From an uncultured Clostridia bacterium (lineage in GTDB: Bacteria > Bacillota > Clostridia > Lachnospirales > Lachnospiraceae): a DNA stretch of 64,000 bases. Made by a program: the position numbers and the translations under genes. The DNA lies in contig CAMYZE010000002.1 in assembly GCA_947303805.1 (NCBI GenBank), forward strand, positions 1 to 64,000, in the 5' to 3' direction. Shown here in pieces: positions 1 through 7,465 of the stretch; the first letter of the stretch is position 1, and every line of letters starts with the position of its first letter. The notes under the pieces are model-generated. The model had not been told where the DNA came from and made no database searches. It saw only the letters and a list, made by a program, of their open reading frames with translations.

Positions 1-2
1 AA

Positions 3-167
3 GTAGCTATGTTCCTTGCATCAGGTGATAACAATCAATATGTAGGTGCTAAGTTTTCGTATGATGGGGATTTTCTTGGATATCTTGGGCTGAAAGATAA
101 AGGCTTTATCACAAATCACGATGCAAATTATTTAGATAAAATAAAAAAATTGGCTGAGAGTTTATAA
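3..167 (+). CDS. C-terminal fragment of a possible short-chain dehydrogenase (partial, cut by window edge)
   Basis: An open frame enters from the left edge and ends at TAA 165-167, giving about 54 residues. It starts VAMFLASGDNNQYVGAKFSYDG. The FLAS-(x)n-YV-G-(x)n-DG pattern is like the C-terminal end of SDR-family oxidoreductases, where it precedes the end of the Rossmann fold. The catalytic region would lie left of the window, so the assignment rests on this short tail only. The frame continues after the stop straight into the DUF5131-like relic, so this gene may itself be part of a decayed region. Substrate unknown. Confidence 0.35.
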   Translation, partial: VAMFLASGDNNQYVGAKFSYDGDFLGYLGLKDKGFITNHDANYLDKIKKLAESL

Positions 168-170
168 AAA

Positions 171-380
171 ATAATAATTAATCTTTGGAATGCTTTGCAC
201 TGATGTCATAAAATTAGTGCTGGATGCCAAAATTGTTATATGTTCCGCCGTGATGCTAAATATGGTAAGGATAGCACAGTGGTTACTAAAACCGCTAATT
301 TTATAAAAGATGGTAAAGCTTATAAAATCACACGATCGATACAAATGTCGCAAGCAAGAAAAGCAAATATTGACTTATAG
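171..380 (+). pseudogene. Relic of a DUF5131 (phage Gp37/Gp68-like) protein
   Basis: Frame 3 reads N-L-W-N-A-L-H, then a TGA stop at 201-203, then CHKISAGCQNCYMFRRDAKY and GKDSTVVTKTANF, and ends at TAG 378-380. The pattern WNxxH-(G)-CHKIS-GC-NCY-RRDA-GKDS-VTKT is typical, from memory, of the N-terminus of DUF5131/Gp37-Gp68 proteins, which carry a CxxC cysteine cluster near the start and are usually over 200 residues. Here a stop replaces the residue before the first Cys, and the frame ends about 55 codons later in unrelated sequence, so this is a truncated, inactivated copy. An internal ATG at 240 exists, but it would lose the cysteines. Family identity is moderately sure; non-functionality is an inference from the stop and the truncation. 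Confidence 0.5.
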
Positions 381-409
381 ACAATCTTAAATGGTTGTCT
401 ATTTTTTTT
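379..409 (+). terminator. Rho-independent terminator
   Basis: An 8-bp stem (AGACAATC at 379-386 with GGTTGTCT at 393-400, one G-U pair) encloses a 6-nt loop and is followed by eight T (402-409). It overlaps the stop codon of the DUF5131-like relic and separates the decayed left edge from the transketolase operon. Confidence 0.8.
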
Positions 410-441
410 GTAAAAATTAAAAAATTATTAAAATTTATAAC

Positions 442-470
442 TTAATAAAATTGCGAAAATATGATATAAT
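442..470 (+). promoter_or_regulatory. Probable SigA-type promoter of the transketolase operon
   Basis: TTAATA at 442-447, a 17-nt spacer and a perfect TATAAT at 465-470. TGA just before the -10 supplies an extended -10 motif. Transcription would start near 477 and cross the 18-codon relic at 521 before reaching the transketolase start at 618, leaving a leader of about 140 nt. Confidence 0.55.
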
Positions 471-520
471 ACAAGAAAAATAAGCTCATTACGAGTTTAA
501 GAGTTTTGTATTGGAGAAAA

Positions 521-577
521 ATGAAAAAGGACAGAGTAGCAGCATTTACTGATGCAATAATACGCTGTACCTGTTGA
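521..577 (+). pseudogene. 18-codon ORF resembling the N-terminus of a TMEM175/DUF1211 protein
   Basis: ATG at 521 follows a good ribosome binding site (GGAG at 513-516). The ORF encodes MKKDRVAAFTDAIIRCTC and stops at TGA 575-577. The start MKKDRVAAFTDAI matches what I remember of TMEM175-family (DUF1211) potassium-channel proteins, in which the FSDA/FTDA motif is followed by a long hydrophobic helix; here the frame breaks at once. It is probably the stump of a deleted gene whose promoter and Shine-Dalgarno now sit in the leader of the transketolase operon. A short leader peptide is the alternative reading. Confidence 0.4.
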
Positions 578-617
578 AATATTATAATTAATAATAAAAT
601 TTAAGAAGGTGAATTTT

Positions 618-1412
618 ATGGATTACAAAGAAAAAGCTAAGGAATTAAGACGAGATATAATTAAGATGTTATATCTTGCAAAATCTGGCCACCCAGGAGG
701 GTCTCTTTCGGAACTTGAGATTTTAATTGCACTTTATTATGAAGTTATGAAAATTGACCCAAAAAATCCAGAAAAAGAAGATAGAGACTTATTTGTCTTA
801 AGTAAGGGTCATGCTTGCCCAGGGCTTTATGCAGTCTTTGCAGACAAAGGATATTTCCCAAAAGATGACTTATGGACTTTAAGAAAAGCAGATTCAAAAC
901 TTCAAGGTCATCCAGATAGTCATAAGACGAAAGGTATAGATGTGAATACTGGTTCTTTAGGTCAAGGTGCATCAGTTTCAGTTGGTCTTGCTCTTGCTGC
1001 AAAAAGAAAAAATCTTGGACAAAAAGTTTATTGTCTACTTGGTGATGGTGAATGTCAAGAAGGACTAGTGTGGGAAGCTGCAATGAGCGCTTCTCACTAC
1101 AAACTTGATAATCTTACTTTTATATTAGATAATAATGGCCTTCAGATTGATGGAACAAATGATGAAGTAATGTCTCTTGGAAATATTAAATCAAAATTTG
1201 AATCATTTGGATTTAAAACTTTTGAAGTTGATGGTCACAATGTTGACGAAATTGTAAAAGCATTAAAAGAAAATGTCTCAGGTCAACCAAAGTTTATTTT
1301 AGCACATACGGTTAAGGGAAAAGGCGTTAGCTTTATGGAAAACAATGTTGGATGGCACGGCAAAGCACCAAATGAAGAAGAATACAATCTCGCCATAAAA
1401 GAATTGTCATAG
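618..1412 (+). CDS. Transketolase, N-terminal subunit
   Basis: First half of a split transketolase, which moves two-carbon ketol units between sugar phosphates in the non-oxidative pentose phosphate pathway using thiamine diphosphate (cytoplasmic). The 264-residue protein has the TPP-binding half only: GHPGGS at 24-29, SKGHA at 62-66, and the Mg/diphosphate motif GDGE at 142-145 with NN at 172-173. One-piece transketolases are about 650 residues; the other half is the next gene. A GTG lies at 609, but AGAAGG at 604-609 is spaced correctly for the ATG at 618 (MDYKEKAK), so I start there. It sits 8 bp before the C-terminal subunit and heads a three-gene cluster with gltX. Confidence 0.93.
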   Translation: MDYKEKAKELRRDIIKMLYLAKSGHPGGSLSELEILIALYYEVMKIDPKNPEKEDRDLFVLSKGHACPGLYAVFADKGYFPKDDLWTLRKADSKLQGHPDSHKTKGIDVNTGSLGQGASVSVGLALAAKRKNLGQKVYCLLGDGECQEGLVWEAAMSASHYKLDNLTFILDNNGLQIDGTNDEVMSLGNIKSKFESFGFKTFEVDGHNVDEIVKALKENVSGQPKFILAHTVKGKGVSFMENNVGWHGKAPNEEEYNLAIKELS

Positions 1413-1420
1413 GAGGCATT

Positions 1421-2344
1421 ATGGGAAAAGCAATTAGAGTAGCCTACGGCGAAGCCGTAGCAAAACTAGGTCACACAAATGATAAAATAGTAGTTCTTGA
1501 CGCCGATCTTTCAGGAGCTACCCAATCAAAATATTTTAAAAAAGAGTTTCCTGATAGATTTTATAATGTTGGAATAGCAGAAGAAAATCTTATGGGAGTC
1601 GCTGCAGGATTTGCATATCAAGGCTTCATACCATTTGCATCTACTTTTGCAGTATTTGGAACAGGCCGTGCATTTGAGATTGTTAGAAATCAAATAGCAT
1701 ATGTCAATCTCAATGTAAAACTTGCACTAACTCATAGTGGTATCTCAGTTGGAGAGGATGGTGGAAGTCATCAGTCAGTTGAAGATATATCTCTTATGAG
1801 ATCTTTGCCAAATATGACAGTAATAGTTCCTTGTGATTCAATTGAAACTGAAAAAGCTGTAAATGCTGCAGCAAAATTTATAGGTCCTGTATATCTTAGA
1901 CTTGCTCGTCCTGCTGTAGAAGACATTACAAATCCTGATGACAAGTTTGAGATTGGAAAAGCTTTAACTTTAGTTGATGGAAATGACGCATGTATCATTG
2001 CTTGCGGACTTATGGTTAGTCGTGCACTTGAAGCTGCTAAAGAGTTAAAAACAAGTGGCATTGATACTGCAGTTATTAATATGCACACTATTAAGCCAAT
2101 TGATAAAGAAACAATTCTTAAATATAATTCAAAATGTAAAGTTATAATTACTGCAGAAGAACATTCAGTCATAGGCGGCCTTGGATCAGCTGTAGCAGAA
2201 GTAATTGCAGGAACTAATGGTTCAAAGTTTGCTATGGTTGGAATAGAAGACAAGTTTGGACACTCTGGAAATCCAGATAAACTTTTTGAAGAATATGGTT
2301 TGACTAAAGAAAATATTATTAAGAAAGTAAAGGAAAATTTATAA
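1421..2344 (+). CDS. Transketolase, C-terminal subunit
   Basis: Second half of the split transketolase (307 residues), holding the pyrimidine-binding domain of thiamine diphosphate and the C-terminal transketolase domain. It contains GIAEEN at 51-56, whose glutamate contacts the cofactor aminopyrimidine, and a central [14 protein letters not shown] stretch typical of this domain. AGGAGG is placed just before ATG 1421. It must pair with the preceding gene product to give an active site at the subunit interface. Its TAA overlaps the ATG of gltX by one base, which implies translational coupling. A DXP synthase is a homologous alternative, but that enzyme is one long chain. Confidence 0.92.
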   Translation: MGKAIRVAYGEAVAKLGHTNDKIVVLDADLSGATQSKYFKKEFPDRFYNVGIAEENLMGVAAGFAYQGFIPFASTFAVFGTGRAFEIVRNQIAYVNLNVKLALTHSGISVGEDGGSHQSVEDISLMRSLPNMTVIVPCDSIETEKAVNAAAKFIGPVYLRLARPAVEDITNPDDKFEIGKALTLVDGNDACIIACGLMVSRALEAAKELKTSGIDTAVINMHTIKPIDKETILKYNSKCKVIITAEEHSVIGGLGSAVAEVIAGTNGSKFAMVGIEDKFGHSGNPDKLFEEYGLTKENIIKKVKENL

Positions 2345-3789
2345 TGAAAGTAAGAACAAGATTTGCACCATCACCTACAGGATACATGCATATTGGAAAT
2401 TTGAGAACAGCTCTCTATGCATATCTTATTGCAAAACACGACAATGGAGATTTTTTACTTCGTATAGAAGATACAGATAAGAATAGAGAAGTAGAAGGTG
2501 CAATTGACATTATTTACAATTCTCTAAAACTTGCAGGTCTATCACATGACGAAGGTCCGGATATTGGTGGACCTGTAGGACCTTATGTACAAAGCGAGAG
2601 AGTTAAATCAGGAATTTATATGGAGTATGCAAAAAAACTTGTAGAAAAGGGTGAGGCATATTATTGTTTTTGTGATGAAGAAAGACTTTCTAAACTTAAA
2701 AAGACAGTGAATGGTGAAGAAATTTCATTTTATGATAAACATTGTCTAAGTCTTAGTAAAGAAGAAGTTGAAGCAAATCTTAAAGCTGGAAAGCCATTTG
2801 TTATTCGCCAAAATAATCCAACTACTGGCACTACAACTTTTAATGATGATTTGTATGGAGATATAACAGTAGATAATTCTGAGCTTGACGATATGGTTTT
2901 GATAAAATCAGATGGATATCCTACATATAATTTTGCAAATGTCGTTGACGACCATCTTATGAATATAACGCACGTTGTTCGTGGAAATGAGTATTTGTCA
3001 TCAGCACCAAAATATAATCGTTTATATGATGCATTTGGTTGGGACATACCAAAATATATTCATTGCCCACCTATAACTGATGAAACTCATCATAAACTTT
3101 CAAAAAGACACGGAGCAGCAAGTTTTGAAGATATGATAAATCTTGGATTGCTACCTGAATGTATAGTTAATTTTGTTGCTTTACTTGGTTGGAGTCCAGC
3201 GTCAAATGATGAGATATTTGATTTACAGAAAATGACAGAGCTATTTGATTATAAAAGAATTTCAAAAAGCCCAGCAGTGCTTGATATGACAAAACTTAAA
3301 TGGATGAATGGAAAATATATTGAGACAATGCCTAAAGATAAGTACCTTGAGATGGCAATGCCATATGTAGAGAAAAGTATTACAAAAAGTATTGATAAAA
3401 AGAAAATTGCAATTTGCGTCAAAACTCGTATCGAAGTATTTCCTGATATTCCTGAAAAAATTAAATTCTTTAATGAAGTTGATGCTGATTATGACAAAAA
3501 CTTGTATGCAAATGAGAAGAATAAACTTACTAAAGAAGAAAGTTTATCTATTTTAAAAGAAATTCTTCCAATTTTAGAGGAAACTTCTGATTTTTCAAAT
3601 GATAACTTATTTGCTACATTAAAAGAATATGGCAAGTCAAAAGAATTCAAAGTTGGAAAACTTATGTGGCCAATTCGTATTGCACTATCAGGTCTTGAAA
3701 ATACACCAGCAGGAGCAACTGAGATAGCAAGCATAATAGGAAAAGATGAGACTTTAAAAAGGCTCAAGGATGCGATAAATTCATTTTAA
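2344..3789 (+). CDS. gltX: Glutamyl-tRNA synthetase
   Basis: Class I aminoacyl-tRNA synthetase charging tRNA-Glu with glutamate (481 residues, usual bacterial length). The N-terminal Rossmann fold has [11 protein letters not shown] (HIGH-type motif at 16-19). The KMSKS-type loop is KLSKR near residue 250. The C-terminal alpha-helical anticodon-binding region follows. ATG overlaps the stop of the transketolase C subunit (TAATG), so it is probably co-translated with it. Whether it also charges tRNA-Gln (non-discriminating form) cannot be told here. No clear terminator follows before the ribosomal protein promoter at 3810. Confidence 0.97.
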   Translation: MKVRTRFAPSPTGYMHIGNLRTALYAYLIAKHDNGDFLLRIEDTDKNREVEGAIDIIYNSLKLAGLSHDEGPDIGGPVGPYVQSERVKSGIYMEYAKKLVEKGEAYYCFCDEERLSKLKKTVNGEEISFYDKHCLSLSKEEVEANLKAGKPFVIRQNNPTTGTTTFNDDLYGDITVDNSELDDMVLIKSDGYPTYNFANVVDDHLMNITHVVRGNEYLSSAPKYNRLYDAFGWDIPKYIHCPPITDETHHKLSKRHGAASFEDMINLGLLPECIVNFVALLGWSPASNDEIFDLQKMTELFDYKRISKSPAVLDMTKLKWMNGKYIETMPKDKYLEMAMPYVEKSITKSIDKKKIAICVKTRIEVFPDIPEKIKFFNEVDADYDKNLYANEKNKLTKEESLSILKEILPILEETSDFSNDNLFATLKEYGKSKEFKVGKLMWPIRIALSGLENTPAGATEIASIIGKDETLKRLKDAINSF

Positions 3790-3809
3790 TTTATGCAATT
3801 AAGCAAAAT

Positions 3810-3838
3810 TTGACATTTCCACACATTTTTGCTATAAT
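3810..3838 (+). promoter_or_regulatory. Consensus SigA promoter for rplU-rpmA
   Basis: TTGACA at 3810-3815, a 17-nt spacer and TATAAT at 3833-3838: a perfect match to the vegetative consensus. Transcription would begin near 3845, close to or within the leader hairpin that starts at 3841. Confidence 0.9.
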
Positions 3839-3840
3839 TT

Positions 3841-3888
3841 AATAACGCATAAAAAAGGTAAAAGAGGCGTTATTTTTGTGCCCACCTT
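3841..3888 (+). ncRNA. Structured rplU (L21) mRNA leader, likely autoregulatory
   Basis: AATAACGC (3841-3848) pairs perfectly with GCGTTATT (3867-3874). The loop carries AAGGT (3855-3859), which can pair with ACCTT at 3884-3888 downstream of the stem, giving a possible pseudoknot. The stem is followed by TTTTG. L21 leaders with a hairpin before rplU are known in Firmicutes; membership in that family is inferred from position and structure only. The exact transcription start decides whether the whole 5' arm is transcribed. Confidence 0.5.
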
Positions 3889-3920
3889 ATTAGCGAATCT
3901 AAGAATTTGGAGGCAATAAG

Positions 3921-4223
3921 ATGTACGCAATTATTGAGACAGGCGGCAAGCAATACAAAGTTCAAGTTGGAGACCTCGTAAAAGTTGAGAAACTTGATGT
4001 AAATGTTGGCGATAAAGTTACATTTGACAAAGTGCTTGCAGTATGTGATGGCGATATAACTTTAGGAAATCCAACAGTATCTGGTAAGACAGTTACTGGA
4101 ACTTGCACTAAGCAAGCTAAGGACAAAAAAGTTATCGTTTATAAGTACAAGAGAAAATCTGGTTACCATAAGAAAAATGGTCACAGACAATTCTTCACAG
4201 AAGTAAAAATTGATTCTATTTAA
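3921..4223 (+). CDS. rplU: 50S ribosomal protein L21
   Basis: Large-subunit ribosomal protein that binds 23S rRNA (100 residues, normal length). It begins MYAIIETGGKQYKVQVGDL and carries the conserved C-terminal basic stretch KRKSGYHKKNGHRQ. GGAGG lies 6 bp before the ATG at 3921. It is followed after 33 bp by rpmA. The small gene for the ribosomal-processing cysteine protease Prp, which lies between rplU and rpmA in many Firmicutes, is absent. Confidence 0.98.
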   Translation: MYAIIETGGKQYKVQVGDLVKVEKLDVNVGDKVTFDKVLAVCDGDITLGNPTVSGKTVTGTCTKQAKDKKVIVYKYKRKSGYHKKNGHRQFFTEVKIDSI

Positions 4224-4256
4224 TAAATCATAACTATTGATTGAAAGGAGTAAAAT

Positions 4257-4520
4257 ATGGCACATCATAAGGGCGGCGGTTCAACAAAGAACGGTAGAGA
4301 CTCTAATCCAAAAATGCTTGGAGCAAAGAGAGCAGATGGTCAATTTGTATTAGCAGGTAATATTTTATATAGACAAAATGGAACTAGAATTCATCCTGGC
4401 AACAATGTAGGTCTTGGAAATGATTATACATTATTTGCAAAAATTGATGGAATAGTAAAATACGAGAGAATTGATAGAAATAAAAAGAAATTATCTGTTT
4501 ATCCAAAAGAAGCAAAATAA
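4257..4520 (+). CDS. rpmA: 50S ribosomal protein L27
   Basis: Ribosomal protein of 87 residues whose N-terminal tail reaches the peptidyl-transferase centre. It begins [19 protein letters not shown]. Many Firmicutes L27 proteins carry a short N-terminal extension ending in a phenylalanine-rich cleavage site that Prp removes. This protein lacks that extension, consistent with the missing prp gene. AAAGGAG precedes the ATG at good spacing. A terminator starts 2 bp after the stop. Confidence 0.98.
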   Translation: MAHHKGGGSTKNGRDSNPKMLGAKRADGQFVLAGNILYRQNGTRIHPGNNVGLGNDYTLFAKIDGIVKYERIDRNKKKLSVYPKEAK

Positions 4521-4522
4521 TT

Positions 4523-4550
4523 TAAGCGGCCATTAGGTCGCTTATTTTTT
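4523..4550 (+). terminator. Rho-independent terminator after rpmA
   Basis: TAAGCGGCC (4523-4531) pairs with GGTCGCTTA (4536-4544) around ATTA, with one G-U pair, followed by six T (4545-4550). The obgE ATG comes only 6 bp after the T run. Confidence 0.85.
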
Positions 4551-4556
4551 ATTTAT

Positions 4557-5843
4557 ATGTTTATCGATTATGCAAAAATTTATGTTAAGTCAGGTAAGGG
4601 CGGAAATGGTCATGTAAGTTTTCGTCGTGAACTTTATGTGCCTGCAGGTGGACCTGATGGTGGAGATGGCGGAAAAGGTGGTGACATAATTTTTGAAGTT
4701 GATCCAGGGCTTAACACTTTACTTCCATTTAAACATCAATATAAATATGTTGCAGAGAATGGCGAGGAAGGTGGAAAGAAAAAATGTCATGGTAAAAATG
4801 GCAATGATTTAATTATCAAAGTTCCAAACGGAACACTCATTAGAGATACTAATTCCAATAAAATAATTTTAGATATGACTGGAAGTAAAGAAAGAGTAAC
4901 TTTACTTAAAGGCGGCAAAGGTGGACTTGGCAATATGCATTTCGCAACTTCTGTCATGCAAGCACCAAGATATGCAAAACCAGGTGAACCTGCACAAGAA
5001 CTTTATTTAACTCTTGAACTAAAAGTTCTTGCCGATGTCGGACTTGTAGGTTTTCCTAATGTCGGCAAGAGTACCTTCATATCAAAAGTTACTAATGCAA
5101 GACCAGAAATTAAAAATTATCATTTCACAACTTTAAACCCACATCTTGGAGTATGCGAAGTTGATGATACAGAATTTGTAATTGCTGATATACCTGGAAT
5201 CATTGAAGGAGCTGGTGAAGGTGTAGGACTAGGTCTTCAATTCTTAAAACATATTGAGAGAACAAAAATTCTTCTTCATGTTATTGATATTGCTGGTGTA
5301 GAAGGTAGAGACCCACTAAATGATTTAGATATTATATTTAATGAATTAAATAAATATAATGTAAATCTTTCTAAAAAAAGACAAATTATTGCCGCAAATA
5401 AAATTGATTCTATTGATAAAGAATCACTTGATTTTAAAATTAATGAAATAAAGAAAAATTATAAAAATATTGAAATATTTCCTATAAGCGGATTATCTGG
5501 AGAAGGTATAAATGAATTATTAAAAAAACTAAAAGATGAAGTAATTCTTTTAAGACAAGAATCTGATATAGAGACATTTGAAAGTGAAATTTCTGTTGAT
5601 GAATTGATCAACAAAGATGACAATGAGTTAATTATTGAGAAACCAACTAATAATTATTATAAAGTTAGAGGCGAAAAGATTAATAAAATGCTTGGTTATA
5701 CAAATCTTGATACAGAAAAAGGAATGAAATATTTCCAAGACTTCTTGAAAGATGAGGGGATAATTAAAGAATTAAAGAATAAAGGTATGGTCGAAGGCGA
5801 TACAGTAGATGTTGCTGGCATCGAATTTGAGTATTATGACTAA
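4557..5843 (+). CDS. obgE: GTPase ObgE/CgtA
   Basis: Essential ribosome-associated GTPase involved in 50S assembly (428 residues). The N-terminal glycine-rich Obg fold spans roughly 1-158 (starts MFIDYAKIYVKSGKGGNG). The G domain has the P-loop GFPNVGKST near 162-170, DIPG (G3) and NKID (G4). A C-terminal OCT domain occupies about 345-428. The start is fixed by the family N-terminus, yet no Shine-Dalgarno is visible: the 34 bases before it are the rpmA terminator plus T-rich sequence. It overlaps nadD by 8 bp and opens the obgE-nadD-yqeK-rsfS cluster, a common arrangement linking ribosome assembly with NAD synthesis. Confidence 0.97.
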   Translation: MFIDYAKIYVKSGKGGNGHVSFRRELYVPAGGPDGGDGGKGGDIIFEVDPGLNTLLPFKHQYKYVAENGEEGGKKKCHGKNGNDLIIKVPNGTLIRDTNSNKIILDMTGSKERVTLLKGGKGGLGNMHFATSVMQAPRYAKPGEPAQELYLTLELKVLADVGLVGFPNVGKSTFISKVTNARPEIKNYHFTTLNPHLGVCEVDDTEFVIADIPGIIEGAGEGVGLGLQFLKHIERTKILLHVIDIAGVEGRDPLNDLDIIFNELNKYNVNLSKKRQIIAANKIDSIDKESLDFKINEIKKNYKNIEIFPISGLSGEGINELLKKLKDEVILLRQESDIETFESEISVDELINKDDNELIIEKPTNNYYKVRGEKINKMLGYTNLDTEKGMKYFQDFLKDEGIIKELKNKGMVEGDTVDVAGIEFEYYD

Positions 5844-6486
5844 AAAAGACATAGCTATATTTGGTGGAACCTTTAACCCTGTCCATATAGGTCATTATGA
5901 AATAGTTAAGTATTTTGTTGATAACTATATAGTTGATGAAGTTTGGGTTTTGCCATCATTTGAGTCACCACATAAAAAAATTGAAACTAAAAAGTCATTT
6001 AATGATAGAGTTAATATGTTAAAACTTGCATTTAATGACTTAAAAAATGTCGCTATTAACACTTTTGAAGAAGAGTATCATAATCAATATAACGATAAAA
6101 CTTATTCATATGAAGTCTTGAATGCTTTAAAAAAGAAATATTTAAACTGTAGATTTCATTTTGTAGTTGGATTTGACTCTATTAAAAACATTCACACATG
6201 GCATAATTATGTAGACTTAATACGTGACTATTGGTTCTATATATTTGACAGGGAAGATGATGAGTTTAAGACTATTGAACAAAAAAAAAATTATCTTGAT
6301 AACTTAGGCAAAAATTTTGGATTTAAGTTCATATATGAAATATTTGACATTAAAATTACAAATATTTCATCAAGTGAAATAAGAAATGCATTTAAAAATT
6401 ACGACAATAATATTGAATTTTTAAATAAATATTTAAATAAAAATGTTATAAAATATATTATTGATAATAATTTATATGGAAATTAA
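5836..6486 (+). CDS. nadD: Nicotinate-mononucleotide adenylyltransferase
   Basis: Transfers AMP from ATP to nicotinate mononucleotide to form deamido-NAD, the substrate of the NadE encoded at 28765-30651. The 216-residue protein has the nucleotidyltransferase motif GGTFNPVHIGH near residues 10-20 and the C-terminal ISSSEIR motif. The open frame extends back to 5809, but the ATG at 5836 (MTKKDIAIFGG) fits the family start and overlaps the obgE end by 8 bp. Normal length. Confidence 0.94.
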   Translation: MTKKDIAIFGGTFNPVHIGHYEIVKYFVDNYIVDEVWVLPSFESPHKKIETKKSFNDRVNMLKLAFNDLKNVAINTFEEEYHNQYNDKTYSYEVLNALKKKYLNCRFHFVVGFDSIKNIHTWHNYVDLIRDYWFYIFDREDDEFKTIEQKKNYLDNLGKNFGFKFIYEIFDIKITNISSSEIRNAFKNYDNNIEFLNKYLNKNVIKYIIDNNLYGN

Positions 6487-6535
6487 TTTAAACGATAAAA
6501 ACTGTATAGTACATTTAGAAATGGGCAATGCCAAC

Positions 6536-7117
6536 ATGGAACTATTTCTAAAGTATGAGAAAGAATTAAAAAAAGCACTGGAAGGCAATGAAAGAAGATA
6601 TTGTCACTCTATTTCAGTTGCACTTACTGCCGTAAATCTTGCTGAAAACTATGATGCGGACAAAGATAATTGTCTCGTAGCTGGTATTTTGCATGATTAC
6701 TGTAAAAATATGACTTTAGATGAATTATTTTCAAATTGCGAAAAATATAAAGTGAATTTAACTGAAGAGGATAGAATGGCAGATGGCTGCATTCATGGCT
6801 TCTTAGCAGCTAAGATGTGTAAAGAATTATATGACATAAATGATGAAGTTTATAATGCTATATATTTTCATACCTGTGGAAAGCCAAATATGACTATTTT
6901 AGAAAAAATAATATATATTGCAGATTTTATAGAACCACTCAGAAGATTTAGAGATAAAGTTTCTGACATAAGAAAACTTGCATATAAAGATATAGATTCT
7001 GCTATAGTAGCTGCATCTGAAGCAAGTATAAGTTTCTTGACAAAACGTGAAAAATTCATACATAGTAACACTATTAAAACCTTAGAATATTATAAAGATG
7101 TAGTTTCAAAAAGATAG
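6536..7117 (+). CDS. yqeK: YqeK-family HD-domain phosphohydrolase (probable Ap4A hydrolase)
   Basis: HD-superfamily metal-dependent hydrolase; the YqeK family has been shown to cleave diadenosine tetraphosphate symmetrically. From ATG 6536 the 193-residue protein has His24 (RYCHS), the HD pair H53-D54 (LHDYC) and a downstream H-G/H pattern (CIHGF, FHTCGKP) for metal binding, with YIADFIEP near the C-terminal part. Upstream in-frame ATGs at 6461, 6476 and 6521 are possible, but none has a clear ribosome binding site. Family members start about 20 residues before the first His, which favours 6536. It lies between nadD and rsfS as in many Firmicutes. Confidence 0.85.
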   Translation: MELFLKYEKELKKALEGNERRYCHSISVALTAVNLAENYDADKDNCLVAGILHDYCKNMTLDELFSNCEKYKVNLTEEDRMADGCIHGFLAAKMCKELYDINDEVYNAIYFHTCGKPNMTILEKIIYIADFIEPLRRFRDKVSDIRKLAYKDIDSAIVAASEASISFLTKREKFIHSNTIKTLEYYKDVVSKR

Positions 7118-7126
7118 GAGTATATT

Positions 7127-7465
7127 ATGGTTAGAAATAAAAAACTTAAAACATTGATAGACTTTTTAAAAGAAAAAAAAATAAGTAGTTTAAAAGTTCT
7201 AGATATAAGTAAAATTTCTATAATTGCAGATTTTTTTGTAATAGTATCTGTTCCTTCACAAAAAAATGTTGAAGCACTTGACACAGAAATTTGTGATTTG
7301 ATGGAAGAAAATGGATATGAACTTAGAAATAAAGAAGGTGTCCATAGCAAATGGGTTTTAATTGATTATAATGACATAGTTATTCATTTGTTTGATGATG
7401 AGTATAAAGATTTCTACAATCTAGATAAGTTATGGGCAGATGCAAAAGAAGTTAATCTTGATTAG
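7127..7465 (+). CDS. rsfS: Ribosome silencing factor RsfS
   Basis: Small protein (112 residues) that binds L14 and blocks subunit joining when nutrients are scarce. It has the expected Iojap/RsfS pattern: ISIIADFFVIVSVPS near residues 25-40, a central EGVHSKWVLIDYNDIVIHLF stretch, and an acidic/aromatic end. AGGAG precedes ATG 7127. It ends the plus-strand cluster. Its last 14 bp overlap the 3' end of the convergent recombinase gene, with no terminator between them. Confidence 0.95.
   Translation: MVRNKKLKTLIDFLKEKKISSLKVLDISKISIIADFFVIVSVPSQKNVEALDTEICDLMEENGYELRNKEGVHSKWVLIDYNDIVIHLFDDEYKDFYNLDKLWADAKEVNLD

Noticed and set aside
162..353. Minus-strand ORF of 63 codons
   Set aside because: Overlaps the DUF5131-like relic in antisense, without a ribosome binding site or recognisable protein pattern.
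1771..2253. Minus-strand ORF of 160 codons within the transketolase C subunit
   Set aside because: Antisense shadow; composition follows the sense codons and it has no family features.
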